This document shows positions 1 through 14,800 of a stretch of 64,000 bases of DNA, in pieces (positions within the stretch are counted from its first letter, which is position 1; every line of letters begins with the position of its first letter). The notes beneath the pieces were generated by a model. It had not been told where the DNA came from. It saw only the letters and a program-made list of their open reading frames with translations, and did no database searches. A program made the position numbers and the translations under genes. This DNA comes from Elmis aenea. Its lineage: Eukaryota > Arthropoda > Insecta > Coleoptera > Elmidae. The stretch is from contig OX393581.1 of the NCBI GenBank assembly GCA_947652605.1, positions 51,979,924-52,043,923 on the forward strand. Direction: 5' to 3'.

Positions 1-190
1 GCGTACACTTCTAGGGATGGAAAAAGCCAACCAAGAAGAGTTAAGAAAAACACCCTTAAAGAAAATCCTGGAGTTTTTCAAAAACACAGGACTCCTTTAA
101 GGGACCATCACCAGAGGGTACAATAGACCAATAAATAGGTCGCAGTACAGGAACCCGAAAAGGGACCACCTCCGCAGAAATAATAATAAT
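1..190 (+). mobile_element. Probable 3' end of a non-LTR retrotransposon
   Basis: The stretch reads as a decayed C-terminal tail (a frame with FLKNTGLLKGPSPEGTIDQ-like residues) and ends in a short TAA/AAT run near 180-193. A short TAA tail is typical of I-clade LINEs. No reverse transcriptase motif is inside the window, so the clade is a guess. Confidence 0.35.
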
Positions 191-564
191 AATGGTACAT
201 ATTAATTAACTCTTCTATTTCGAATTTTAGTCACTATTTTTTCCTTTTTTATCCTGTTTTTCATCGATGTTTTTATTTTTTAAATGTTTTGATTGAACTT
301 GACAGTCGACACTTATTCCAAAAAAGTAGACGGCCAGTCAACTACTGAGATATCTGTCGGACACTTTTGAACTTGCAAATAATCAGTGTTTACATCTGCT
401 GGTATAGATGTGTCGACACATGTAGCTAGTGATAGAAATATATATCTCTGACATAAATTTTTCACTGTTTACATTAATCACAATTTCTGTCTGACATAAA
501 TATCATGCAATATGTGTCAGATGTAAACGTACCTTTAGACTTCAATGGGTTAGCAATCCAAAAT

Positions 565-1525
565 ATACAGGGTGTTCCATTTAAAGAACGTACCGGCTCG
601 CAAAAACAGAACATTCCACACATACAAATAATTTTAATAATGTTTGATATACAGAAATAACTTTCATTTAAAACTTGTCTTAAAATTTTCCCTTATAATA
701 ATACTCTCATATAAATCGTCTTAAAAAAATTGTCTTTTATCTTTGTATATTTATCTCTGGGGGATCTTTTTCCCATTTTGCATGGGGGCCGATTTTTACC
801 TACACCATTGCTAGAACTTTGTATTTACTCGTACATTGTGGACGCTACTTTAGCCAGATTCGAATTTTTTACAAGACGCGCGCCAAAAACGCTTTGACCT
901 TCGATGCACATTTTTTGTAAAGCTGTTTTATTCACGCCAGTATGCAGATGTGATTCGGGCTAGCGTGTCGGGTTCGTAATCTTTGCGTTTTGAGTGCTTA
1001 ATGATTCTACAAGATTTACGACAGGATTTCGTATTTTAATAACTCTAGTGACAAAATTATGGTTTGAAAGTGCAGGGAGCGCCAACAATTTTACCAAGAG
1101 ATCTATACAAAACAATTATACAGCGAGACACAGACGCACAAAAAACTTTCAAAACAGCTAAAACGATGGAAAAACAAGGTAATTTTAAATAGTTAGGATA
1201 ATATGCATCTAACTAGATGTTAGTAATGTATGCCCAAACCACAAGGAACCATTGTAGGTTTCATTCGTAACATTAACAGAAATATGTTTGCTTGTTTGAA
1301 CCGATAAGCAAATTTGCCGATTACCGATTAATCGGCCCATCAATCGTCCGTCTTTCACATATGACTAACTTTGTTGTTGTTGTTGTTGTTGTTTACAGTG
1401 ACACAATTTTGATTTTCGTTAGTTTCTTTGTAAGTAAAATTTATAAGACAATTTAATTTAACATTAGACATCTAAAATGCAAGAAATAAGTTATGCCCTG
1501 AAGATAGGGAAACTCTTATTGTGTA
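565..1525. other. Intronic or flanking DNA with one TACAGGGTG end
   Basis: No exon is visible on either strand. A single TACAGGGTGTTCC terminus sits near 567 without a convincing partner. A (TTG)n microsatellite lies at about 1371-1393. The FN3 receptor transcript probably runs through this stretch towards the left edge as intron. Confidence 0.4.
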
Positions 1526-2421
1526 TACAGGGTGTTCCAGATTACATTTCCAGTATGGGGTTCTCGCTTATTATAAGAGATAAAGGTTTGTTTAAATTAG
1601 ATGAATTATTCCTTAGTATGAGAGGAACCACAATCAATTTTTATAAAACAAAATTCCTCGTACTTCAGATGTTATAGCAAGAAATATGATAATGTTGAAT
1701 TTATTTTTTCTCCCATAACTTTTTTGTATTAATCATTAGATCAATTTTATTTGTACCTTCTGAAAATACTTTTTTATGCAGAATGTAACTACATATTATC
1801 TTAGATTTTTTATTACTCTTCATTTTTGAGATATAATCCCTGTTCATTTTTTCTTATGGGCCTACAAGTTGGCTTTAGAATAGTTCAATGTGCTTTTTTT
1901 TCTCTTTCTGACGATATATCATATAAGTTATATCTATTTTGATAAATAACTCAGGAACTCAAGTAAAAATCGTATTTTACCGATATTCCATTTTTTTCGA
2001 GTTCCTGAGTTATTTATCAAAATAGATATAGCGTATGATACATCGTCGGAAAGAGGAAAAAAAAGCGCATCGAACTATTCCAAAGCCAACTGGACGGCCC
2101 ATAAGAAAAAATGAAGTTAGGGGTAATATCTCAAAAATTAAAAGTGATAAAAAAAATTAAGATAATAGTTACATTCAACCTAAAAAAGTACCTTCAGAAG
2201 GTACAAATGAAACTGATTCAAGGATTAAGTCATGAGAGAAAGAAGAAATTCGACATTTTCATATTTTTTGCTATAACATCTGAAGTACGAGGAATTTTGT
2301 TTTATAAAAATTGATTGTGGCTCCTCTCATACTAAGAATAATTCATCTAATTTAAACAAACATGTATATCCTGTAATAAGTAAGATCCCCATGCTGGAAA
2401 TGTAATCTGGGACACCCTGTA
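1526..2421. mobile_element. Foldback (palindromic) element, TACAGGGTG family
   Basis: The element starts TACAGGGTGTTCCAGATTAC and ends with the inverse (GGGACACCCTGTA). The arms pair almost along their whole length and meet in a loop of roughly 30 bp near 1965-1995, where the run around AACTCAGGAACTC is mirrored. TA flanks both ends, as expected for TA target duplication. A second copy of the same subfamily lies at 35355-36545. No transposase is encoded. Confidence 0.8.
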
Positions 2422-2704
2422 TATTATAATTTACTTGCAACAAAAATTGATTTTATCCATTGAAACTATTTTTAGTTATTTAGCTATTTAATATTCCAAG
2501 ATTTTGTTTATTTAAAGAAGTTTAAAAATGTTTTCTTATTGAAAATTTAAGTTCGCTTTTTGTGTTTCCTGTATCCATAAATAGCTATATTAAACGTATA
2601 AGCACAAAAATTATGCCGATAGTGAAAAATCAAAACTATTTCTACAATTCAATCAATTGGCATAATTAAATCTAATAAGAACCTTTTGTATTGAGATTAC
2701 TTAC

Positions 2705-2816
2705 CAGAGAGGTTTTTTAAAATAAACGAACAAAACTCCTAGTAAAATTAAAAGTGTTAGGATTCCAAAGATTAATCCTAGTATTAATCCTAAATTAGCA
2801 GAATCTGGTGGCTCCC
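2705..2816 (-). CDS. FN3 receptor exon 14: transmembrane segment
   Basis: After the short stalk WEPPDSANLG comes a strongly hydrophobic run (LILGLIFGILTLLILLGVLF) closed by VYFKKPLW, basic on the cytoplasmic side. The acceptor is TTTTAG; the donor GTAAGT leaves phase 2. The rest of the cytoplasmic region is not in the window. Confidence 0.8.
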
Positions 2817-5800
2817 CTAAAACAAATATTTGTTAGTCTTCTTTGCATTATAAACTTTTATTTTTCTTGTCTGAATAGCACAGCCATCGTTTTGATAGGG
2901 AGCGTCATTGCTCTTTTTAAATTGTAAATTACATAGCGTTGTTTCAAACCTAATGCCTTCATTCAAACATTTTTTACCGCAAAATTCTTCAAAGACGACA
3001 ATAATAATAAAAATTGACAAATTAATTTTTAACTTACATTCGTCAGGTGCTAAGATGTAAAATTCTTCTTCAACACCATCGCCATATTCTGTTATTGCTT
3101 GTATTGTTACAGTGTAATTGTATGAAGATTTCAAATTTCTCATGGCGTAACTGTAGTTAATATCGTCTATGGGATTATTTGGCCCAACAGTATCGCCACC
3201 GTTATGGTTTTGGTAATTTTGATTAACCCCATCAAACCTAATTGAAAAATTTCGCAAACGGCCATTGGTATTGCATGGCAAGTCCCATGTAATCATAGCA
3301 GTTACATTGTAGCTGCCAGATTCTGTTTTTCCGGATAAACTGTGATTTAAGTTTCTGGGCGCGTCTGATACTAAAAAAAATCATTAAATCAGGTCTGGAT
3401 TAAGTTTTAACAGCATTTTATAAAACAACTCATTTTAAAATTACTAGGAGATTGAGGTGTGAACAGAATACGGTCTATTAAATATCACCAAAGCTATTCA
3501 AAAACAGTTTTAAATTGTTTTAGCGCATGCAGGGTGTTCAAAAATTACACCAACTTAAGATTTTTCAACAGAACACCCTGTATATTATTTCGCTTTTGAT
3601 ATATACGATTTATTTGAAGGTAATTTTATTAAAGATTTCTTGATGCTTTGGAAGTTATTTGCATTGATTTAAAACACTGAATTGTAGTGCCCGGCACCTC
3701 CACCAAATTTTCGAGGCATTTAAATTGTATATTTTAATTAAGTATCTTCGGTTCTAATTGAGATAAAATTTTAAATAAAATGTCGTTCGATGTAACACCA
3801 GCAAAGCTATCAAAAAACAGTTTTAACACGTTCACTGCCAACCAAAATTTTGTGCCGACCCTCAGAGGCCAACGCGTTTTATTGAAATATTTAATGTTTA
3901 GTATATTTTATTAAAACTGTAACTGCTTACCAAAACAAATTTTAAAAACCGACACCAGGAAAAGTTGAGGTTCACCTTTCCCTACAAGCCAGTAAAACCG
4001 TAAAGTAGGCTCACAACGGCCAACAAAATACTGGAACATTTAGTACAGATATGTCCGTGACTCGAATGTCTAGTCATTGGCTCCTAATGAACGACCGCCA
4101 TGACTCGAACCTCGAGTCAGTGGCAGTGAACGTGTTAAAGTTGTTTTACCACGTACGGGATGTTCAAAAATTACACTAACTTGAGACTTTTAAATAAAAC
4201 ACGCTGTATATTATTTCATTTTTGAAATATACGATTCTTTTTAAGGTAATTATGTTGAGGAAATGACAAAGCTAATGAATGCTTTCAAAGTTATTTGCAT
4301 ATACATAGGTATTAAAAACACTGCATAGCCCAGCACCTCCCCCAGATTTACTATCCAATTAAAATGTTTATTTTTACTATGTATCTTCGGTTATTATGAA
4401 GATACAATTTTCACAACGTTGTTAAAAGTGTGCCGGTACATTGCAAACCTTAAAAAACACTGGTGTTTGTAATTTAAATGATGCATGTTGCATTTTCGGG
4501 AACGTAAAATCAGTAAAATTTCTCTTCATAAACTTTCTTCATACAAAGACATTTTAATAAAAATCGGAATGTCTCAAAGATTTTAACGAAATTTATGTAA
4601 AAAATCCTAAAATAAATGTTAAACTTACTTGATGGAAGAGTTGACACTAATATATCATTAGGTTCACTACATCCAACTTTTGTACAGGCTTCTACTCGAA
4701 TTTTATATTGTGAATTTGGATACGCTGTACCGTCATTATATAAATATGTACTTGAATTAACAGATACATTCTTTTCATCTTCTGTCACACGACAATCTTT
4801 TGGCACAAAATGCATTGTTCCTTCTGGTTTTATAGTAACTATATACTCAGTCAATATTCCTGCTTCCTCTATTGGCTTCGTCCATGTTATAACGTATGCT
4901 GTACTTGTGATGTTCTGTGTAGTCACTAATTCAGGTGCAGAGGGAACTAAAAAAGAATATATTAATAAATGGAGGAAAAAGCTACATATAATAGCTTAAG
5001 AACAATTTTTTGAGCTTCTTAAAAACGGGTACCTAAACTTTTTTTTAAATGAGTTTTTTAAATTTCTTAAATCCACTTACATCCTTCTGGTGATTCGAAA
5101 CTGTTTTCATACGATTCCCCCTCATCAACAACGTTTTCAGTTATTGCGAATACTTTAAATGTGTAATTATAATAAGCTTTGATATTTATTATGTTAAAAG
5201 TGTACTCTTCTTCTTTTTCTTGATCGTTGGGAGCAATAAGAACACTGTCATTATGCTGAGGATAATCAGGATCAACTAAAGAATATCCATGAAAACTCAA
5301 ATTAAAATTTTTTAACTTTCCGTTAGTGTTACAAGGTAACAGCCAACTTATTTCAGCTGTAACATTGTAGTCGTTGACTGCAACAGTGTCATTTTTAATA
5401 TTGCTGGTCAAATTCCTTGGTATTTCAGACTCTGAAAATTGCAGGTATTATTCAAAATTATTTGTATTAAACTACAAACACTTACTTGATGGTAATGTCT
5501 TAGTTTTGGCCGAACTATGAGGTCCATATCCCAGAGATGTTTGAGCCTCTACATAAACATTATATTTTGAATTAGGTAGTGCCAAATCAAATGTATAGTA
5601 AAAAGTGCCACTAGATGCATTATCGGTGGAGTTATCTTCACTCACATTACATTTAACAGAAGTGTGATGAAGTTGTCCTGTTGGTTGTATAGTAACTCGA
5701 TAGTCTAGTAAATTTCCTGATGGTTCTAATGGTTTTTGCCAACTAATTAAAAATGATGTACTGTTAACATCAGTTATGTTGACCGATTCAGGCTGAGAGG

Positions 5801-8800
5801 GAACTGGAAAAAATAATACACATAGAAAAAAGTTTCATTCACAAATTTCGCAATTGTCCAAAATAGCCAAAGTGAGGACGATTTTATGAAGCCCATTGTG
5901 GATTCTGAGTATTTCAGGATAATATAAAATAAATCTACTTACATCCCTCTGGTGATTCGAAACTGTTTTCATACGATTCCCCCTCATCAGTAACGTTTTC
6001 AGTTATTGCAAATACTTTAAATGTGTAATTATAATAAGCTTTGATATTTATTATGTTAAAAGTGTACTGTTCTTCTTTTTCTTGATCGTTGGGAGCAATA
6101 AGAGCACTGTTAGTATGCGGAAAATAATCAGGATTAACTAAAGAATATCCATGGAAACTCAAATTAAAATTTAGCAACTTTCCGTTAGTGTTACAAGGTA
6201 ACAGCCAACTTATTTCTGCTGTAACATTGTAGTCGTCGACTGAAACAGTGTCATTTATAATATTGCTGGTAAAATTCCTTGGTATTTCAGACTCTGAAAA
6301 TTGCAGGTATTAATCAAAATTATTTGTATTAAACTACAAACACTTACTTGATGGTAATGTCTTAGTGTTGGCCGAACTATGAGGTCCATATCCCAGAGAT
6401 GTTTGAGCCTCTACACTAACATTATATTCTGAATTAGGTAGTGCCAAATCAAATGTATAGGAAAAAGTGCCACTAGATGCATTATGGGTGGAATTATCTT
6501 CACTCACATTACATTCAACAGAAGTGTGATGGAGTTGTCCACTTGGTTGTATAGTAACTCGATAGTCTAGTAAAATTCCTGATGGTTCTGACGGTTTTTT
6601 CCAACTAATTATAAATGATGTACTGTTAATATTAGTTATGTCGACAGATTCAGGCTGAGAGGGAACTGGAAAAATTAGTTGATAAAATAATAATAAAGTG
6701 ATAATGAGTTTTCAATTAGAAATAAAAATATTGCTGTTAAATAAAACCAATACACAACGTTTAAGTGTTAAAAAAAATAACACCATAAACCTAAAACATT
6801 TTTTAAGGCAGACTAAGTTGCATAAAATGGTGCTAATAAATTAGAACTTTTGATTTAAAGGCGTTAAAAGACTTTTTCGAATAGTTTGTTTTGAACAAAA
6901 CAGGATAAAAAACGACAACATTAGAGAAATAACAAAACAAGAACCAACAATAGAAAAAATAAAAAAGATACAAGGATACAACTAAACAGGTATGGTTATA
7001 CAGGGTGAGTCACGACGGACGCGCCGGAGTTTTATGGCAAAACGCTTTATATTTTCCAATTTCTGTCGCTGTTAGATTATGTAAGTCAATAAGGGCTACA
7101 TTTTAAAAATATTTTCAAACATACAGGGTGCTCCAAAAAAGAGTGGCATATCAAAGTTATACTTTTTCTTATGGAACACCCTGTATATTTTTACATTTTT
7201 GGATTCCTCTTTAAATTTAATTTAAAAAATGTCCAAGGTCGTATGGGTCTAAAGTCAACCGTTCTCGTGAAAATCGCATTTTCATGAAAATTCAGTATTT
7301 TCAAAAATTTTCAACATTTAAAAACTTTGAGAAGTCCGAAGAAATTCGCTTGGAGTTAAGATTGACAATAGATTATGTAACACTTTGCACCACCTACATT
7401 TTTAAAATATTATACAGGGCGTTTTTTACGCTTGGTCAAACTTGTGAAACTTTAAACATCGATAACTCATTTTTTTTAAATACAACCCCTTATATTTTTT
7501 TACACCGTCTTATAGAAAATTGAATTCTCTTTCGAAAACATTCATACTGTTTTATACCTAAAATTGATATTTTCCGAGATATCGCGATTTTATTGTTAAC
7601 TATTAGGTCAAAGTAGTATTTTCGAGTAGGCTATGAAGGTAGACAGCGGTAATTTGAAACAATTGAAAGAAAGAACAAGAAAGGTTTAGTTTTATCTTTT
7701 GCCTACGCATTTTTGACATTTTTTTATAATGAAGAGCAATCTCACGTTTAAATCGAGATTTCTTAAAATTATTTATGCATTTATTTATTGGACCAGTATG
7801 ATAAGATGCTTACTAAATCCTATAAACCATTTTTTTGTATATTTATAATACAACACTCTGTTCTACCAAAATGTCTTTGCTTAAATTCTGGTTTCACGCA
7901 TTTTGCAAACATTGTGTTTTATACAGTGTGCACAATGTTTAATATAAGTAAGTGTTTATGGTGTGTTAACTAAAATATAAATACAGAAAATATTTCAAAT
8001 TGGGAACGTAGTAACTTTAATTGAACATTTATAAAAATATTTCTAGTGATAACTAAAATTTAATAATAATTCAAAAACAAAATTTAACAGCCGATTACAA
8101 TAAATGTTCAACATGACGACCATCCTCTTGAATACACATTGTGATCCTCTTTTCAAGTGAACGCCTTACATTACGCAACATATTAGGAGTGATTGTCTCA
8201 AAAGTTTTTGAATTATTATTACATACATTTTAGTTATCACTGGAAATATTTTTATAAATGTACAATTAAAGTTACTACGGTCCCAATTTGGAATATTTTC
8301 TGTGTATTTATATTTTAGTTAAGACACCATAAACACTTACCTTCATTAAACATTGTGCACACTGTATAAAACACAATGTTTGCAAAATGCGTGGAACCAG
8401 AAGTTAAGCAAAGACATTTTGGTAGAACCGAGAGTCGTATCATACAGAAAAAATAGTTTATATGATTTACTAATCATCTTATCATACTGGTCCAATAAAT
8501 AAATGCATAAATAATTGTAAGAAATCTCGATTTAAACGTGAGATTCCTCTTCACTATAAAAAAAATGTTAAAAATGCGTAGACAAAAGATAAAACTAAAC
8601 GTTTCTTGTTTTTTCGTTCAATTGTTTCAAATTACCGCTGTCTACCTTCGTAGCCTACTCGAAAATATTACATTGCCCTAATAATTAACAATAAAATCGC
8701 GATATCTCGGAAAATATCAATTTTAGGTATAAAACAGTATTAATGTTTTCGAAAGAGAATTCAATTTTCTATAAGACGGTGTAAGAAAATATAAGGGGTT

Positions 8801-11800
8801 GTATTTAAAAAAAATGAGTTATCGATGTTTAAAGTTTCACAAGTTTGACCAAGCGTAAAAAACGCCCTGTATAATATTTTAAAAATGTAGGTGGTGCAAA
8901 GTGTTACATAATCTATTGTCAATCTTATCTCCAAGCGAATTTCTTCAGACTTCTCAAAGTTTTTAAATGTTGAAAATTTTTGAAAATACTGTATTTTCAT
9001 GAAAATGCGATTTTCACGAGAACGGTTGACTTTAGACCCATACGACCTTAGACATTTTTTAAATTAAATTTAAAGAGGAATCCAAAAATGTAAAAATATA
9101 CAGGGTGTTCCATAAGAAAAAGTATAACTTTGATATGCCACTCTTTTTTGGAGCACCCTGTATGTTTAAAAATATTTTTAAAATGTAGCCCTTATTGACT
9201 TACATAATCTAACAGCGACAGAAATTGGAAAATATAAAGCGTTTCGCCATAAAACTCCGACGCGTCCGTCGTGACTCACCCTGTATAGTAAGAATGAACC
9301 TGACAGAAGACAAGAAAATTTTGGAAGAGAGATTAAGGATACTTTTCCAAAGAAATTTGGAAGAGGCGCAATGTGGCTTTAGACCGGGTAGAAGCACGCA
9401 GGATCTAATTTTTACGTTCAGTTAAGTGAAAAAACAATGGAACATTCAAAGATGGTTTACTTGTGCTTTATCGATCTGTCTAAAACCTTCGATAGAGTGC
9501 CAAGGGAAAAGATCTGGAAGATATTGAAACAAAGTGGGAGAAGGATTATTAAACGCCATCAAGAGTTTATATAAGAGTAGTAGAAAGTATGTGCGAACCC
9601 ATAACAGCAGTTCCCAGGAATTTATAACAGTGGGAGTAAGACAAGGAGACACATTAAGTCCACTGCTCTTTATAATTCTTATGGATTAAATAATTAAAGA
9701 ATGTAAGCAAAACACAAAGAAATCGTACTGGGGTAGGATAGAAAATGCAGATGGAGGGAAAAAGAAACAGAGGAAGACCAAGAATAAAACGGGTAGAAGA
9801 AGTGAGACAGAGACTAGAAGAAAAAGGAGTCAGCTGGGGAGATGTGCCACGATTAGCTAACGATAGGAGTGGAGGAACATAACACAGAAATAGAAAAGCA
9901 TACCTCAACACCGAAAGGTACAAGAACAACCGACCAAGAAGAAGTTACAGCAATAATTAAATCGATGCAGTATTAATTCATAAATAAAATTATGAAAATA
10001 TCTTCTGGATGAGCACATACTTATTAATAAACGAATACACGTTAGATTATTTTTTGCTTCAAATATCTTTCAAAACTGGAACGCCCCAAATCGTCGAAAC
10101 AGATTTTTTATTTGTTGTTTCATGTAATTTCGAAATAAAAATGTCGTTCTATTTCGTTTCTCTGCGGAATATTTCATGTTTGTAACAAAATCAGCCACAA
10201 TTATTGTTAAAACTTTTACTAGAATTTGCTACGGAGCTATAATTATTCAACTTTTTTTAAAACAAGAATTCTTTAATACTGAAACATACTTACGTCCTTC
10301 TGGTGACTCGAATTTGTTTTCAATCGATTCACCCTCAACAGCAACGTTTTCAGTTATTGCAAATACTTTCAGTGTGTAAGTAAAATAAGGTTTGATATTT
10401 ATTATGTTGAAAGTGTACTCTTCTTCTGTTTCTGGATCGTTGGGTGCAATAAGAACACTGTCATTATGTTGAGGATAATCAGGATCAACTAAAGAATATC
10501 CATGAAAACTCAAATTAAAATTTTGTAACTTTCCGTTAGTGTTACAAGGTAACAGCCAACTTATTTCAGCTGTAACATTGTACTCATCAACTGCAGAAGT
10601 GTCATTTATAATATTGCTGCTAAAATTCCTTGGTATTTCAGATGCTAAAATCAATTTTAAATTAAATAAGCATTACATTTTCACGATTTTGATTTACCTG
10701 ATGGCAGTGTTAAAGCTGTCGCAAGATCGCTAGGTGGTCCGATATCAGTGGATGTGTTCGCAAATATGTAAACATTATACTTTGTATCTGGTATCGACTG
10801 ATCGAAAAAATAATTATATGTGGTTCCATTCACAGAAACATTAAAGGCTTCTGGCTTGTAACAAGGTGCAAAGTGTTCTGTCCCGTTTGTTTCTATAGAA
10901 ATCAAGTAATTTTCTATAGATACTGGGTCAGTTGGTCCATCCCATTTTATCATAAAAGACGTGCTGCCAATTTCCTCCACGGTAACTCCCTCGGGTTTGG
11001 GAATAACTAAAATGTACGTGAGCGAATTTAAAACAAAATGTAACAAAAATCATGCATCATGTTAGATACAGGGTGTTTAAAATTAAGAGATTGGCATTTG
11101 GTTAAATTAAAGGAACTTTGCAGGATATTAAAAAGCAGTTTGCTCTCAACTGGATGAACTAAAGGCAGCTATCAGACAAAAACGTATTAGCAGATAATGA
11201 TTATGTTATTTATGGTTTTTTGATTTTTTTAAAGTTAATTATTATTTTGCTTAATCAATATTTTCTTTATTAATTTCTAGTTTTATAATATTTATTAAGC
11301 AGTAATTTTACCGTCTATCTGAACATCAGTGGAGTTTTGCACTTGACCATCTTCATATGCCTCTGTTGTAGGTAAAGGAGTGATAACATATGATTGAAAA
11401 TTTTCTGGAATATATTATTTATATTTTAATTAGCAACTTCTTTACCAAACCTGTACCTAACTGTAAACTAACGGGTACTCCTGAATAGCCTTGTTTTGTA
11501 ATAGCTCGAACTTCTATAATACTTCCATAAGGTGTTTCCTCCAGTGCAAATTCTGTTCGATTGGTTCTATAAGATTTGTTATTTACAGTAACGCTATACT
11601 CTGTGATGCATTGATTATGTTTTGGAGGTGTCCATGTCACACGGGAACTCCCTGGAGTAAGATTTTCTACTTTACCAGGTACTTGAAAAATAAAATAAAT
11701 TTTAGGCCAAAAAATGTTAGATCTTCCGCACCTGAGCGACTTTTGATCGCAGAACAGTTTGGTAGCTCAGAAATGCGTTAAATCCATGTTCTAGGCTAAA

Positions 11801-14800
11801 TATTTTAAAACAAAATATTGCTTCTGCCCAAATAGTATTGTGTATTAACAATTAAAGGAGGCCTTTAATATTAGATCAAAGCACCAAAAGCTATAGTTGG
11901 TAGATTTTTCTCATTTAAGTTCACCAAAAGCTAAACAGATAGACAGAGCCACCAACGTATTGCGTTGTTACATACATATGAAATGAGAAGCAGAGGTTTT
12001 AATTAAAACCGTAAATTAATTGAATCAAAATAATTTCCTTTCTCGACGACACTGACTACGTATTAAGTTGGAAAGCGTATTAGACGAGGAAGCAAGCATG
12101 CAAGCACCTAGTGGTGCGTAATATTTTGTTGCGCCATAAACTCTGTCCTAAACAAATATGAATACTTTTGGGAAATGAAAACAATAATTTTGCATATGAT
12201 TTTTACATCAATGTTTGATGATTCATTTAACATGATCTTAAAGAGAATATTTATATTTAATTAACCCAAATATTTGCCTTCTACTACCAAATTGGGCATT
12301 TTATTTGAAAAAAACGAGTTTTAGTGGTCTGAAGTTATTATTTTATATTCATGTCACATGCAATTTCTCTCAACTTTATCAAAAATTCTTAATAACTCGA
12401 AAAATTTTGCAGATAGGTATAGGAAACGCTAATACAGATTGATGCAGGTGTAATTTTGCATTGGAAAATGAAAAAAAAGTTTGGGCATTGTATTTGAAAT
12501 AAACGAGTTTTAGTGGTCTGAAGTTGTATTATAAGAAAATTAAATTTTGGACACCCTTTAAGTAATGCATCGATTGCAAAAATTCCAGGATGTACTTAAG
12601 TTTCTTCTATGCCTGGTCTAAATTTAGGCGTTTTCTATTTAAAAATGGCGGCGTTAGATAATATTAAGCATCACTTTGGTTTATCATTATGATCAAGAGG
12701 CCAAACAAATGTCCAAGGAGTTAAAAACGCTGGTTCTTCTCGGCTCAAAAAATTCTGCGTACAGCAGGTATCTCCATTGAATACTTGCAGCAAGGAAAAC
12801 TGTTATTTTTTAACAAAACTAGCTCAGAACTAATTTTTAACTAAGAGGTCTCCAGAAACTGGTGATTTCTGATTCTAAACACTTAATTTACTAACTTTAT
12901 CAACCCAACTAATTCGAGATACACACAGAACTTGTGGCTTAACAAAACTTTATGCTAGATTAACATGCTAGTAAGCTCTTAATATACAAATTTGTTTATG
13001 ATTCTTACGTGTACTAATCATACGATGCAGTTTACTTCGGTTATAAGAAAATGCAGATGGTTTTATTGTGACAATGTATGAAGTGCACGGTTGGAGGTTT
13101 TTAATGTGATGTGTTGTATTCTTTACGTGGCGAAAAATGGGTACAACTTTAGACGTATTTGAAAGAGATGGTTTTACTTCAATGTCATAACTAACTTTGC
13201 ACCTTTTGGAATAAGCTTTCGGTTGCCATTTTAGTACCAGAGATGTGTGATGCGGGATGATTTTTAAACCCTCTACTTTTTCTTGTGCTAGCATATAAAA
13301 ACAGTATAATACAACATGCAGCTGAAATATATTACATTTAGATTAAAGCTTACACCATTTGAACATTCCCTTGCTTTAACAAATGCAGAAGACTTATTTA
13401 CAATTTTTGTACATTGTACAAGCAAGCAATATATTTAGGGTGGTCCAAATACGATGGGATTACATGAATATCTCGCTTAATAGTCAAGATAAAGAAACGG
13501 TTAAAATACAAAAAATGTGCAGTTTTTTGGGACAAACTTAGAACCGTTCAAAAATATTCTATCATTGCCGGTTTTCGAGTTATTGAATAAAAAGTGTTTT
13601 TTTTTGTCATGTTAATAATGTGTCATATCTCCATTTTTGTTGTAAATATCGAAAATATGTATGGAGACTATTTCTAGATATTTTTATGTTTAACGGTTCT
13701 GAGTTTATCTCAAAAAGCTGCACATTTTCGGTAATATCACCGTTTCTCTATCTTGACTATTAAGCGAGATACCCATGTATCCCATCGAATTTGGACCACC
13801 CTGTACATAGAACATTATAAAAACTGCAGGCATTTTGCAATAGTCTATAATGTATTATTCATAGTTTGTGTACCTACATAGTGAGTTTTGATAAAATACT
13901 GCAATTATATAGCATTTTTTAACATAATACAAGATTTCCAAAATACTTTAACGCCATTTAATGTGGCTTTTCTGCAATTTAATAATGTATTGAGTTTATT
14001 ATGGTTATTCTGTTATTACTAAAAATGAAGAAGACAATCGAGTTGGAAATAATTTTTGGGTCTTATTTAATGAACTATTTCTGATACAATTATAAGTTTT
14101 ACCTTCTATACTTTCGGTCTCAAATGTATCAGATAGATATTTTCCATTTTCTAGTAAAATTACTGTAATGTTGTATTTTGTGCATGGTTTAATATTGTCG
14201 ATGTTAAATGATTCACTAGTTGTATTAGATTCTTCAAAATGCCCCGAAGATAGGTCCTGCCACCTAATTTTGTAACCACATTTATAGTATTTCGCATCTT
14301 TTTTATCAATCTCCCAGTTGATATTTAACGTCTTATTATGCTGTATTGTTGAAATAGATTGTAAAGCTGAAACAAAACTTTATTTTTATCTCTGGTAATT
14401 AAATTTTATTGTTTAATTGATGTTTCGTCGCTTGTCAAAGTTTGTACAATAAATCATTGTTATCCCATTATCTGAACTTGAGTTAATTTTTAATTAAAAA
14501 TTGTGCACACTGTTCTTGCTGTTAAAAAAAAATTAAATCTTTTCGATAACCTGGCCAGTACGTTTTTGATACATACATTAAATAGATGATACTGGCCACA
14601 TGTTCTATTAATTGTACATAGAAATATTAAAGATTTAAAAATAAATACTGACCAAGGTGCAAAATTGATATTTTTCACGCTTTTAAGTATTTTAGGATAT
14701 AATTATAAGGTCCTGATTATTAAAAAATAAACAATAGACTGCTTTATTACAAACTTGTCCCAAAAGAAGACAACCAGATACAACGTGCAGTTTTTTTTTT

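Noticed and set aside
1..2704. Search for the phosphatase domain of the FN3 receptor
   Set aside because: No HCSAG-type catalytic motif or other phosphatase block was found on the minus strand, so the cytoplasmic part must lie outside the window, and the phosphatase identity stays an inference.
4616..4999. Plus-strand ORF of 127 codons
   Set aside because: Antisense of the FN3 exon at 4629-4946; no recognisable domain.
7284..9000. Two nearly identical 79-residue ORFs, one on each strand
   Set aside because: They are the two arms of the foldback at 6999-9285, mirror images of each other, with no coding character.
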